Assembly (NCBI GenBank): GCA_029706075.1
Contig: JAINUG010000209.1
Coordinates: 372,001-436,000, forward strand
Reading direction: 5' to 3'
DNA length: 64,000 nt
Source of the DNA: Aldrovandia affinis
Lineage: Eukaryota > Chordata > Actinopteri > Notacanthiformes > Halosauridae
Shown here piece by piece: positions 23,235 through 34,593 of the stretch (its first letter is position 1; the number at the start of each line of letters is the position of its first letter). The notes under the pieces were generated by a model. That model did not search any database and was not told the DNA's origin. It saw nothing but the letters and a program-made list of their open reading frames with translations. A program made the position numbers and the translations under genes.

Positions 23235-24849
23235 CAGTGGTGGGCCGTCAGGGCCTGCAAGACCTTCTCTGCTGGCCTAAAAAATATCTGAATCACAGAC
23301 TGATGTTAATTATATTTTGTCTATGAATACTTATTAAATAATTCCAAATGGTCTGTCCGCTTCCTTTCATAGCTTTTCCCCTGGTTGCGCTGCGTCCAGA
23401 CGTGTATTTTCATATTAAAGCATTTAACCAATCACATTTCAGCCATCATTTGTTGCCACGGTCAAAGAAATCTGCCTGGAGGCCTTCACAATCAATTCTG
23501 AAGGCCCTGTAGCAAAATAAGTGTTGATCAAACTGTTGCTTCAACCAATCAAATTTTGAGTTGGAGACACCAAGGCCTTCTAGAAGGCCTAGGTAACGTT
23601 AGCGTATTCACACCCTTTGATTGGATAGTCAGAGAGTGTCTGACTATGATGTAATGTGATTGGTTAAATGCTTTAATATGAAAATACACGTCTGGAAGGA
23701 GCGCGGCCAGGGGAAAAGCTATGAAAGGAAGCGGACAGACCATTTGGAATTATTTAATAAGTATTCATGGACAAAATATAATTAACATCAGTCTGTGATT
23801 CAGACATTTGAGCGGACATTTTCAGCCCTAAAGCGAATTAAAACTTATGCCAGAAATACGACAGGGCAGGCTCGACTTTCAGCATTAGCTTCGATGGCGA
23901 TAGAAAAGGGCTTCTTGATGGAACTGAAACACACGGATAATCTGTACGACAGAGTAATTGAACTCTTTTTGAGGAAAGAAAGGAGGATGGATTTTGTGTA
24001 CAAATAATAAGGATTTTTGGTGAGTAAAATGTTGCTATTTTCCTAAATAATATTGCAATTTTATGAGGTTATTATTGATGTTTCATGTTACGATCTTGTT
24101 TAGCTAGCTATCTAACCAGCTAAGTTTATGTAATAAACATGAGCTGTGACTCGAATAAAAATAGCGATCATAAAACAGGTCAGCTAGTGCTTTTTCTTAT
24201 TATGATCAGTGTGTTTGTATGATTTAATGAAGTGGCTAACTTATTATAGCTAACCACCTTAGTCTTTAACATTAACTTTGTATCATTCAATTTTTAATAA
24301 CAAGCTAGCCAGCATGCAAGGCAGATAATAACATGGCACGGCAGGCTGCATTACAAAATGTTATAGATAGCATAACTATCCCACACTGAACACAGGCTGG
24401 TTCTGGTTCTGCCGATCCGGTCTCGCGGTGAGAAGAGAACCGTGTCTCTCTGGTGGCAGCAGTGAGTTGTCTTTCTGTAAGCACAGATTCTCACCCACTG
24501 ATGAGGCAGGCCTGGGTCTGTGAGGCAGGCTCTGTTATGTCCTGGTCTAGCCCCATGTTTATACTGCATTTCTGCATAATAAGAATAAGATGGTTTTTAT
24601 AGCCATAAAATAGTTGAGGGGTGGATCGATTCAGACGGAGCCATAGGCGTAGCGTAGCGTGGGGGGTGCTACCCCCCCCTGAAATAAATAAACTGGTCTC
24701 AGCTTTCCGCGTGTAACCCCCCTCCCCCCCGGTCCGCGGAAAATGAAACCGGTGAACGGTGAAAGGTTGGGCAGCGTTACGTTACTGCGCTACGCCACTG
24801 GGCAGAGCACTACTGAAGGCCTAGGTGTGAAATGCACGGCCCGCCACTG
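23235..24849 (+). mobile_element. hAT element, copy 1, with fold-back interior
   Basis: Ends CAGTGGTGGGCCGTCAGGG and (right) GCACGGCCCGCCACTG are inverted repeats. A perfect 8-bp duplication CAAGGAGG flanks it (23227-23234, 24850-24857), diagnostic of hAT. A transposase C terminus at 23795-24007 reads TFERTFSALKRIKTYARNTT and ends ERRMDFVYK (hAT dimerisation domain). The rest of the transposase is replaced by a 516-bp palindrome (23288-23803). Compared with copy 2, it has a private insert at about 24647-24806. Confidence 0.88.
23795..24007 (+). pseudogene. hAT transposase C-terminal (dimerisation) fragment, copy 1
   Basis: Seventy codons match the hAT C-terminal domain: ERTFSALKRIKTY and QARLSALASMAIEK, ending FLRKERRMDFVYK. 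The opening codons come from the adjacent palindrome arm. The catalytic part is absent. Confidence 0.85.
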
Positions 24850-25674
24850 CAAGGAGGTCCCAGATATAACAACAGTTATTTTGGCACAGGGTCTGGCCAC
24901 ACTGGTCCAGAACACCAAGGGGGGGGACGTCGGCCCCTGGTACATTTGCCAAGTACTATGCCACTCCCTTCCTCAGATCTCTGGACCTGTGTGTGCTGGA
25001 CCTTACTGTGCTATACAGCTGGGACTCCCCATACGTCTATAGAGCCCTGAGGAATTTTGCTTTCAGGACGGGATTGGTCAGGGCCAGGCTGCCCTCATGG
25101 ACATATAAACACATCATGTCCTTTTTGAGATCGGGAGAGACCATGACGCTCCTGAGGGGAAACCAGACCCTGAACCCCGAAATTGTATGGAAAAATGTAA
25201 ATGGGGGGTTAGCCACTGGAAAGAACTGGTTATATAGCTCACATACTCTGGGAAGCCAATCCCTGAGCACAAAACCCCTGTTTCTCCTGTTTTAAGCCCT
25301 TTTTGATTTTGTGAATTTGTGCCTCTGTGTTACTGTCTTGTGCCTGATGTTAGATGTTAATGTTTTGTACTGTGCCTGTGTTTTGTACATCCTTGAAATA
25401 TATTGTAGACCCTATTGTTTTGCCAATACACTGTTTTTGTTTTTTCAGTTGGATATGCCAACTTTTAAACAAAATGTATGAAAAAAGGTTTTACGGTTTT
25501 TATAAAAAACAAATAAAGATACCTGCTTTGTGAGACAGACCCCATAAGTTAATCAGTATAAACATTTGTGACATCAGCAAACCCACCCCTGATTTTACTA
25601 TTAAAAATAATTCCAAAAAGAATGGTGTATATCAAGATGTGAATAGTTATATCCAGCAGAGAATAGCTCGTATA

Positions 25675-26878
25675 CAGCCAAAATAAAGGAAATACTCGCG
25701 TAAATGAGGGATACAAAGTACATTGCAACCAGGTGCATTCACACAGGTACAACTTCTGATTTAATTTAGCTAATTCACATCCCATCATGCTTAGGGTCAT
25801 GTATACAAATTCTGTGCAGGCCCAGTGGCTAATTATTTTGGCAACCATGAAGAGATGGTAACTCTTAGCTTCTAGGCTAGAAGAAGAGATTTTAGGGACT
25901 TTGAAAGAGGGGTGATTGTTGGGACATGTTTGTCAGGAGCGTCAGTGATGAAGACTTTTCAACCTGCTGATGTTTCACAAGGAGCAGTAGCTAAGGTGAG
26001 ATTGGCATGGAAGTCTCAGAGAAAGACATCATCAACTAGGGGCATTTGTGGTCGCAAGTGCATGCACCTTGACCTTGATGTCCATGCATTGGTTTGAGAT
26101 GCAAGGCAAAACAGACAAGTAACTCTGAATTAGTTGGGTGCAAATATCAATCTAGGGCATGAGCAGGCAGTTTAATCAAGAACAGTCTGTCAAGAACACA
26201 GAGAGGGATAATATGGTCGGGTTGCAGTGCATAAACACCTTATTACACCTAAAAATTTATGTTTGTGAGTAAAGTGGTGCAAAGAATACAGGCAGTGGTC
26301 TACTGAGCAGTGGAAAAAAGACATGTGTTGAGTCATCCTTCACCCTGTTCTCAACAAGCAGACGAGTGTATGTGTTGTGCATACCAAAAGAAACCTACAG
26401 GCTCGAATGCTGGTTTCCCACGATGAAGGGTTCTGGCGGCTCTGTTATGGCGTGGGGTGCATTTTCCTGGCATGGTTTAGGTCCACTCAACCCCTTAGAG
26501 GGCAAAGTAAATGGCAATAAATACAAAGTCATTCTGAGTCATCACCTTCACCCTAGAGTGGTCTCTTCCAGGATGACAATACCCCCATCCACAGGGCATG
26601 AGTGGTCAATGAATGGTTTGATGAGCATGAAAACGATGTAAATCGGCTGTCTTAGTCCATCTCAGTCACCAGATCTTAACCCAATTGCAACGGTGCCTTG
26701 AGACAGTGTTTTCCATCACCATCAACAAAACACCAAATGATGGAATTTCTCATGGAAGAATGTAGATTTTCAGGCATCTATGGAAAGGTGCCTTGAAGCT
26801 GTCCTGGAAGCTTGTGGTGACCTAATGCCCTATTAAGACACTTTATGTTGGTGCTACCTTTATTTTGGCAGTTATCTG
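25675..26878 (+). mobile_element. Tc1-like element with decayed transposase
   Basis: TA-flanked ends; CCAAAATAAAGG on the left is mirrored by CCTTTATTTTGG on the right. Inside, the plus strand encodes fragments of a Tc1 transposase (TMKGSGGSVMAWGAFSWHG, GNKYKVILSHHLHPRV) separated by stops. Confidence 0.75.
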
Positions 26879-26879
26879 T

Positions 26880-27350
26880 ATGTATATACAGTAAGCACCA
26901 TATTTCATTGGACAGTGACACATATTTTGTTATTTTGGTTCTGTACTCTAGCACTTTAAGTTTGAAAGGATACAATGAGGGTTGAGGGTATTTCCATCCA
27001 TATCGGATGAACAGTTTAGAAATTATAGAACCTTTTGTACATAGTCCCCCCATTTTAAGGTACTACAAGTATTTGTTGAATTGGCTTCACAGATGTGTTT
27101 CGTTAGGCAGGTGTATTCATTTGTGTCATTAGTGAATGCAGAAGACAGCTGTTGATGTCTAGTCTTGATTCTAGACTTTGCAATTGCCTTTGGAGATTGT
27201 TGTTGGGGTGTGACAACATGAGGAAGACAGCAGTGTCAATGCAAATTAAGCTGGCCGTCATAAGGCTCAGAAATGAAAATCAATTAATCAGGAACATTGC
27301 ATTTAAACTTCCTATTGATTATTGTCTAATAATCAAATAATCTTTCCCAA
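26880..27350 (+). mobile_element. Second Tc1-like remnant
   Basis: The CACCATATTTCATTGGACAG block and a downstream frame RKTAVSMQIKLAVIRLRNEN followed by QLIRNIAFKLPI resemble the 5' portion of another fish Tc1 family. No end repeats are defined. Confidence 0.4.
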
Positions 27351-27619
27351 TTCGTTACAAAATTTAACAAAGTAGTTTAGAATAGGGCCATAATATACTA
27401 AAGGCTATGATGTCTGTGAACTAACTTTAAAAATGGTTTTCCTGAGAAATCTTACTGAGGTATATTTACACTGGTGTTTTGGCGAGCAAGGGTCAGGGAC
27501 CAGAATGACTTGTAATTGTATTGTTTTGTAATGGAGAAAATGTGTATTCCATGTCATGGCTAGCTGGAGGTGTTGCAAGGCACAGGTCTTGAAGAAAATA
27601 CATATATAAAAAAGATATA

Positions 27620-28172
27620 CACTACCGTTCAAAAGTTTGGGGTCACCTGCTGGAAACTATTTTTATCTCATAATTGACAATGCTTTACACCGTATACATT
27701 TCTGTAAATACTTAAAAATGACAAAAAACACATGTAACAATGAACAAAATGAACATCAAAGAAATGTTCAAGAAAATTATATTGAAAATTGAATCTTGGA
27801 TTCCTCAAAATAGTTACCCTTTGGCGTGAGAATACCCTCACAAACAGTGGCCATTCGGTTAATAAGTTTTAGCAGGAAATCACCCGACATGTTTTCCCAG
27901 CTATCCTGCAGCAATTCCCAGAGAAACTTGTGGGTTGCTTTGCTTTGACTCTTCCTTTCCAGTTTGTCCCATACAAGTTCTATGGGATTGAGGTCTGGAC
28001 ACTGGGCAGGCCAGGTCTTTAGTTTGAGTTGTTGTTCACATTCCTCCTTCACCAGATAGTTCTTGCACAACTTCAAGGTGTGTTTCGGGTCGTTATCTTG
28101 CTGAAGAATGAAGGAGTGCCCAATTAGCCATAGTCCAGATGGAAGGTGACCCCAAACTTTTGAACGGTAGTG
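27620..28172 (-). mobile_element. Tc1-like element, internally deleted, with transposase C terminus
   Basis: Perfect-looking ends CACTACCGTTCAAAAGTTTG / CAAACTTTTGAACGGTAGTG flanked by TA. The minus strand (27780-28140) encodes the end of a Tc1 transposase, including FILQQDNDPKHT and WPAQCPDLNPIELVWDKLER, i.e. the second D and the E of the DDE triad. The N-terminal half and first D are missing. Confidence 0.88.
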
Positions 28173-28209
28173 TATATATATACACAGTATATACTGTATA
28201 TATATATAT
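28172..28209. repeat. AT-rich palindromic tract
   Basis: Alternating TATATA sequence with a GTATATAC-type palindrome between the Tc1 end and the start of the coiled-coil repeat. Confidence 0.8.
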
Positions 28210-30100
28210 TGTGGCATCCCAAGGGGCAGCATGAGGAAATGGCTGCCTGGCCCTTTAACTCTTGTGAGCCACCGGAAACACAGTACCAGAAGAGAAATAC
28301 GCGGTGAGTTAGTGAGGAAGCGTTAGAGGCATCAGGAGGCTTGGGACAAGGAGCAGGCCCAACTGGCACAAAGTGGAGCCCCTTGGTGTATATGCTGCCT
28401 GGAATATGGTCACCAACCGTGTGAGTGTTCCCTGAAGGAAGAATGTGGCTGGGAGGACCCTATGGAAAAAAATAATTGCAAAACAAAAATGGCCACTCCT
28501 GCTCTGTGATGCCCCCTAAGGAAAATATAAAAAATAACCATGGTAGGCCACAAAAGCAGCATAAAAGTGAAGTGGAAAAATGTGTGGTTTTAGAGGCAGA
28601 GCTAGGAGAGGCACAAATGTTAATAAAGGGCCAAGAGGAAGTGATCTCAAAACTGGAGAAATGTTGTGGTGTGCAGAAGGAAGACCTGGTGAAGAACCAG
28701 AGGCAGGTGGACATGGTTGAGGACAGATGGCGAGTCACCCTCCAGGAGGTCCAAGAGCTGCAGAATGCCCAGAATGAGCTGGACATGATGTTGAGTGGAG
28801 ACCTTGGAGGACATCCACCTGGTGGCCATGGGGGAATTGCTGTATGAGCACCACAACTCCCTGAGGAAGATTGGGAACATGGCTGTGGAGCTGGAGAATG
28901 AAAAAACATCTCTTGTCAAATAGGTGAGACGTGTGAAGGCCCACAGACTGGAACTGGAAGAAGAGGTGAAGAACATAACACAGAAATTTGAGGAAGCGCA
29001 TCTGCAGTGTCTGAACATCCAGAAATCCCAGGACAAGGGTAAAGAGGAGTATGCTAGGGCATTGTGGGATGTACTGACCAAGCTCGCTCAGGAGGCAGAG
29101 CTAAGGAGAGCAGCGGTGTCCCATGTATCCGAGGTAGAGCAACTCCGGAATGGAGCAGGAGAGCGAGGAAAGGCGGGAGCCGGAGGCACAGCTGGAAGAG
29201 GTAAGGACTCAACTAGGAGCATAAACAGGGCAGCTCAGAGAGCTAGAGGGAGTCCAAGAGAGGTTTTTGAATCCAAAGAACCTTTCTGTAAAACAAGAAG
29301 AAAATATTCTGGCTTAGTAGGAACTTCACCAAACCACCTCTGTAGCACTATGAGAAGAACAAAGGGAAAATAAAGAGCTCCCAGACCCAGTACCAGGCCA
29401 CAGAGAACTCTTTTTGGGACGTTTAAAAACTCCAAACCAAAACTGCAACTACAAAATCAACTAGAAGGGGTGAGTCAAGACTCTACCACCCAGGTTGTGA
29501 TCTCACAGCCAGTGGACCCGGCAGGAGACGATGACCAGTCATTGCCGTCGTGGTGTGGTCGATGGTCCTCAAACCCACTCTGCGTGACATTGGAAGGGGA
29601 CTAGAGGAACAGCATGCTGAGGATGAGCTATGGTGGGACCATAGTGTGGAACAGAGCCTCTTAGCTATGGCTGAGGTCTGACTGAACATCCGACCATCTC
29701 CTGCCCTGGTCCATCTCTTCTATTGAAATTGGAAAGGGAGAGAAAAATGGAAATTATAAGTGCTCACCCGAAGAGAAACCAGACAAAGAACAGGTATACA
29801 TTTAAATGGAGTGACCATAGAAGACGTTTACCGAGAGGAAATGCAAATGTGGCCAAGAAATCAGAGGATAAAGCTAATTGTCGTATGAAGAGAATGTTTT
29901 CCCCGGTTGCTGAACCTGATCCCCTGGAAGCAGAGTGGAAGTGGCGGAAAAGGGTCACAGATTTCGAAGCTACACCAAGTTCGCTGGTGGAGCCATGTAA
30001 AGGTGTTGAAGCCCAGAACAGTAGTGGTGATCATTCTGTCCGTGGAGCCCAGATCCAGTATATGCATGGGATCATTTAGTGGCAGACAAGGTGAGCTACT
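28210..30100 (+). mobile_element. LTR-like repeat encoding a coiled-coil protein, copy 1
   Basis: Starts TGTGGCATCCCAAGGGGCAG. The first about 80 bases match the block that begins the 3' terminal repeat of copy 2 (37687 leftward), so this is a 5' LTR-like end. The interior encodes coiled-coil frames (28509-29160), then a conserved C-terminal region that also occurs in copy 2. No gag zinc knuckle, protease, RT or integrase is visible. The right end is lost near 30100 before any 3' repeat. Frameshifts and one stop (28921) interrupt the frame. Confidence 0.6.
28509..29373 (+). pseudogene. Coiled-coil ORF of the LTR-like repeat, copy 1 (frameshifted)
   Basis: Begins MPPKENIKNNHGRPQKQ, a short basic start, then heptad-rich sequence (VEKCVVLEAELGEAQMLIKG, EDRWRVTLQEVQELQNAQNE). 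After a frameshift near 28800 and a stop at 28921 it continues as LELEEEVKNITQKFEEAH and QDKGKEEYARALWDVLTKLA. I do not recognise the protein. Leu/Glu/Lys/Gln heptads give a myosin-tail-like look, which is low-complexity resemblance, not homology evidence. Confidence 0.55.
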
Positions 30101-30430
30101 TGCTTTCGCTTATTGAAAAATGTAATATTTCTCGCCTCTGCCCAGTTTGGCAATTTCATGGTCGGAAATAAAGGGCTCTAGTTATGTTGTCAACGCGCAA
30201 TGTGCAAACAGTAGCACCAATCAAAGCAGGTGTGCCCTTGTGTATTCTTGTAGTTTCATAGTATGAGATGGTAGCGCACAGTTGGTTTAAGTAGAATAAA
30301 TATAAATAATAAATAACTATAGGGGTGGTGAGGGTTTGGTTCATTATGGACAATCAGATCATCACGTTTTTTCCCTTTAATACCTTTGCCAAACTGGCAA
30401 TTTCGTAATTTCTTTTTTATTTTATTTTAA
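30101..30430. other. No gene recognised
   Basis: AT-rich spacer between the coiled-coil repeat and the LINE. The segment CAGTTTGGCAATTTC (30145) recurs inverted-like as CCAAACTGGCAATTTCG (30389), suggesting a small degraded element, but boundaries are unclear. Confidence 0.35.
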
Positions 30431-30463
30431 AGGAAGGATAGAACTAATAAAAGAGGAGGGGGA

Positions 30464-31021
30464 GTGGCCCTTTATGTGAAAGACAATCTTAATGTGCAGG
30501 AAATTCCAGGTATAAACTCATTAGTTTCTTGTGAGGACATCTGGATTATATTACTGGGAGATCATGAGAAGGGCCTTAATATAGAAGTATGCTATAGATC
30601 CCTAGCTTCAGACAGTAACATAAATAGTACGCTCTTTGGTAACATAAAACAAATCTGTGCTGAAGGAGAGACGATAATAATGGATGACTTCAATTACCCC
30701 TCTATTAATTGAGAGATAGTGACAGGTCAGGGCAAATGTGAAGAGGAGTTTTTAGATATGGTCAATGACTGCTTTTTGGTACAGTCTGTTACTCAGCCTA
30801 CGAGAGGGAAATCAATACTGGATCTGGTTTTGTGTAACAATCCTGATAGAATTTGCAGCACAGAGGTAGGAGAACCAATAGGGGCAAGTGACCACAATGC
30901 AGTTATTTTTGATATTTTTTGGCAAGTTAAGACAGCCTCCTCTAACTCTCTAATTTTAAATTTTAGACGAGCTGACTTTAATAAAATGAGAGAGAATTTA
31001 AGTAATTTAAAAGTAAAGTAA
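30464..31021 (+). pseudogene. LINE endonuclease C-terminal fragment
   Basis: Two consecutive in-frame pieces separated by one stop (30711-30713). Residues match AP-endonuclease motifs of LINE ORF2: GGGVALYVKDNLNV, the DDFNYPSIN catalytic region, and SDHNAV with the catalytic Asp-His. Confidence 0.8.
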
Positions 31022-31093
31022 TTGGGTAAAACTTCTAGATTGCAGAACTGTGAATGAAAAATGGACTATATTTAAAAGGGTTATTATAGATGT

Positions 31094-32639
31094 CAGTGGC
31101 GGGCCGTGCATTTCACACCTAGGCCTTCAGTAGTGCTCCGTCTGAATCAATCCACCTCTCAATAACTATTTTATGGCTATAAAAGCCATCTTATTGTTAT
31201 GTTTTGAGGGTCTGTTCGGTTTGTTTTTGCACTTTGTTTATTTATCTTTCTTCAGTCATGTTTCATTCTCGTTCTGTCATGCACTTCGGGAAATTCTGTT
31301 TCGGTTTTTCCGTCTTCGTTTCTAATCTCGTTTTACTTCCTTCTTACTTTCTAATTACACTTTGTATATATTAGTTAGATGTATATAGTACTAACCAACT
31401 AATCTACTAACATTAGGGATTTAGATTAAGTTACTAACACTACGAATCACTAATTATCTCACGCTTCTAACTATCGCTGTCATTCTCTCTCGTCCGATCT
31501 CTGTACGCTTCTCACGTTTCGCTTTATTCGCACGCAGATTTCTTTATGCGTTCCTCCTCCTCCCTAAAAAACCGAAACATAGAAACGAGAATGAAACATG
31601 ACTGAAGAAAGATAAATAAACAAAGTACAAAAACAAACCGAACATACACCCGTTGCCGTTGCATCGCAGATAGTAAGTAAAATTTTATTTATATAGAATA
31701 TAATATAATATAATATTTAGATAGATAACTCGTGTATCCAGAATAAATGCCTTTACTGAAGAAACAAACCCGGCGTGCTACAGCTGCGACACACATCAAT
31801 AATAACCTCATAAAATTGCAATATTATTTAGGAAAATAGCAACATTTTACTCACCAAAAATCCTTATTATTTGTACACAAAATCCATCCTCCGTTCTTTC
31901 CTCAAAAAGAGTTCAATTACTCTGTCGTACAGATTATCCATGTGTTTCAGTTCCATCAAGTCCTTTTCTATCGCCATCGAAGCTAATGCTGAAAGTCGAG
32001 CCTGCCCTGTCGTATTTCTGGCATAAGTTTTAATTCGCTTTAGGGCTGAAAATGTCCGCTCAAATGTCTGAATCACAGACTGATGTTAATTATATTTTGT
32101 CCATGAATACTTACTAAATAATTCCAAATGGTCTGTCTGCTTCCTTTCATAGCTTTTCCCCTGGTTGCGGTGCTTCCAGACGTGTATTTTCATATTAAAG
32201 CATTTAACCAATCACATTACATCATAGTCAGACACTCTCTGACTATCCAATCAAAAGGGTGTGAATACGCTGACGTTACCTAGGCCTTCTAGAAGGCCTT
32301 CGTGTCCCCCAACTCAAAATCTGATTGGTTGAAGCAACAGTTTGATCAACACTTATTTTATGCTACAGGGCCTGCAGAACTGATTGTGAAGGCCTCCAGG
32401 CAGATTTATTTGACCCTGGCAACAAATGATGGCTGAAATGTGATTGGTTAAATGCTTTAATATGAAAATACACGTCTGGAAGCATCGCAACCAGGGGAAA
32501 AGCTATGAAAGGAAGCGGACAGACCATTTGGAATTATTTAATAAGTATTCATGGACAAAATATAATTAACATCAGTCTGTGATTCAGATATTTTTAGGCC
32601 AGCAGAGAAGGCCTTGCAGGCCCTGACGGCCCACCACTG
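31094..32639 (-). mobile_element. hAT element, copy 2, opposite orientation to copy 1
   Basis: Ends CAGTGGCGGGCCGTGCATTT and GCCCTGACGGCCCACCACTG; the order is the reverse complement of copy 1. It encodes the same transposase C terminus on the minus strand (31867-32076) and the same palindrome (32068-32587). It has a private insert, about 31200-31660, whose ends form a 61-bp inverted repeat. No good 8-bp duplication was found, unlike copy 1. It splits the LINE at 30431-34655. Confidence 0.85.
31867..32076 (-). pseudogene. hAT transposase C-terminal fragment, copy 2
   Basis: Sixty-nine codons, nearly identical to the copy 1 fragment (ERTFSALKRIKTY, RRMDFVYK), differing by a one-codon change in length near AIEKDLMELKH. 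Confidence 0.85.
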
Positions 32640-32976
32640 GTAGTCAGGGGATCAGAAAATACACTCTTGTTAACTTTCTCCTTTGAAATTCATCCCCAAA
32701 AGCAAGGAAAAATAGATGAGTTCAAAAACAGTCTCCGCAGGAGATTTTGAGGCAAAAGAAACGACTGTACAGAGTATATAAAAGGATAACTCAAAGAGAA
32801 ACAAGTTAGATTATTGTAATATGCGGGCTAAGGCTAAAAAGGAAATAAGATCAGCTAAAGGCGGTTTGAAATTAAAATTTCCCAAGATGCAAAAAGTAAT
32901 CCTAAGAAGTTTTTTCAATATTGTAGTAGAAAAAGGTTAAGGATGAGGTTAGTGCATTAAGAATAAGGAAGGAACT

Positions 32977-34014
32977 TTGGTTTATAATAATAAGGATATT
33001 GCAAACACACTAAACAGTTACTTTGTGGAGAGCTTTACTAGAGAAGAGGTTATAAATATGTCTAAATGTATAGACAAGGTACAGAATGTTTTGGAGGACT
33101 TTGAAATAAGGTACGTAGAAGTACTACAAAAACTACAAAAACTTAAGACAAATAAGGCAGCAGGCCCGGATGGCATATATCCCAGAGCACTCAAAGAATT
33201 TGGGGAAATTATATATAAACCATTGACAGATATTTTAATTCAATCCATAATCACTGGAGAAATACCAGATGACTGGAAGCAGGGTAGTATAATTCCAATA
33301 TATAAGAAGGGGGACCGTACTGACCCAGGGAACTATAGGCCTGTCAGTTTAACTTGCATCGCATGTAAAATGCTGGAATGTATTATTAGGGATAAGTTGG
33401 AATCATTCTTGAAAAATAATAGTATTTTAAGGGAGAGCCAACATGGATTTCTCAAAGGGAGGTCATGCCTAACAAACCTCCTGGACTTTTTCGAAGAGGC
33501 TACAAAGTGTGTTGACCTGAACCAGGCTTATGATATTATATATTTGGACTTTCAGAAAGCATTTGACAAGGTTTCACATGAGAGGCTCATTGCTAAAATG
33601 AATTCAGTAGGAATTGCAGGAGTAGTTTCACAGTGGGTTCATAATTGGCTGCAAGGGCGAATACAAAGAGTACCAGTAGGTGGGGCCGAATCTGACCTCG
33701 GTGCTGTGGGCAGTGGTGTCCCGCAGGGATCGGTGCTGGGACCTCTGCTCTTCCTCATTTACATAAATGATCTTGATATAGACATTAGTAGCAAAATAGT
33801 TAAATTTGCAGATGATACTAAACTTGGGGGTTTGGCAAACAGTTTGGAATCGACTAAAGTAATCCAAGATGATTTAAACAAAATCCAAAAATGGGCAGAT
33901 ACATGGCAGATGACGTTCAATATTGCTAAATGTAAAGTTATGCATGTGGGAAATAAAAACATTAGACAGGAGTATTTTATGGGAGGAGAAAAGTTAGTAG
34001 GTGTTCAATTTTAA
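32977..34014 (+). pseudogene. LINE reverse transcriptase domain
   Basis: Open for 345 codons. RT motifs in order: KAAGPDGIYPRALKEFGE, IPIYKKGDRTDPGNYRPVSL, QHGFLKGRSCLTNLL, YLDFQKAFDKVSH (first catalytic Asp), GVPQGSVLGPLLFLIYINDL and KFADDTKLGG (ADD catalytic box). All catalytic aspartates are present. The frame breaks at 34014 in sequence that should continue into the C-terminal domain. Confidence 0.88.
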
Positions 34015-34074
34015 AAGGACTTAGGAATTGTAGTTGATCAAAGCCTATCTGCATCAAAGCAGCGTGCTACAGCA

Positions 34075-34593
34075 GTGAAAAAAGCCAACAGGATGCTGGG
34101 ATACATAGCAAAAAGTATTGAGTATAAATCAAAGGAGGTTATATTAATGTTATATAATGCCTTTGTCAGACCGCACTTAGAATACTGTGTGCAGTTCTGG
34201 GCACCGCACTACAAGAAAGATATAGAAGCTCTTGAAAAAGTCCAAAGAAGGGCAACTAAACTGATACCTGGTATGAAAGGTAAAAGTTATGATGATAGAC
34301 TTAAGGCACTCAATCTATTTAAACTTAGCAAAGGGAGACTTAGGGGGGATTTGATTGAGGTTTTTAAATTCCTAAAAGGGATTAACCAAAGATTTTTTAA
34401 GATAAGTGGGGTCAACAGAACAAGAGGTCACAGGTGGAAATTAGTTAGAGGCAAATTCCGCACAGATATTAGGAAGTTTTTCTTTACACAGAGAGTTGTC
34501 AATGCCTGGAACAGCTTGCCAGGTCAGGTAGTAGAGGCAGAAACGCTTGGGCTATTCAAGTCCAGGCTAGATGTAGTACTAGATACTCTTTAG
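34075..34593 (+). pseudogene. LINE ORF2 C-terminal domain
   Basis: Continues the RT product after one frameshift: ANRMLGYIAKSIEYKSKEVI, YNAFVRPHLEYCVQFWAPHY and VNAWNSLPGQVVEAETLGLF, typical of the C terminus of Jockey/CR1-type ORF2, ending just before the tail. Confidence 0.82.

Larger units (their letters stand above)
21685..25521 (+). mobile_element. Tx1/L1-type LINE fragment inserted in Harbinger copy A
   Basis: Flanked by a perfect 17-bp duplication CCTGCTTTGTGAGACAG (21668-21684 and 25522-25538), consistent with target-primed integration. Net length is about 2.2 kb after removing the hAT insertion. Plus-strand frames show an endonuclease end (FSDQHRATVSL), a thumb/RT start with KAPSPDGIPAEFYQAF (22704-22754), then VPKKGDLKDLRNWRLISL, where the first RT motif is expected. 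Much of the RT, including YxDD, is deleted. The C-terminal part continues after the hAT (SWTYKHIMSFLRSGETM). Several stops and frameshifts show it is dead. Confidence 0.8.
20854..25544 (-). mobile_element. PIF/Harbinger-type element, copy A, carrying a nested LINE and hAT
   Basis: Outer ends GGGGCCTGTTTCACGAAG (20854) and CTGCTTTGTGAGACAGACCC (25525-25544) are inverted repeats of the Harbinger-like group. The element's own sequence is 20854-21684 plus 25522-25544. On the minus strand around 21300-21345 it encodes YSVGDAGNLS, part of a HARBI1-type nuclease (family motif VGDAENLSK). The same sequence in opposite orientation occurs at 62408-64000. It is broken and short, with about 850 bp of its own sequence. 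Confidence 0.75.

Noticed and set aside
28460-29081. Long minus-strand frames over the coiled-coil region
   Set aside because: Antisense shadows of a Glu/Lys/Leu-rich coding strand. The plus-strand frame is the one conserved in copy 2.
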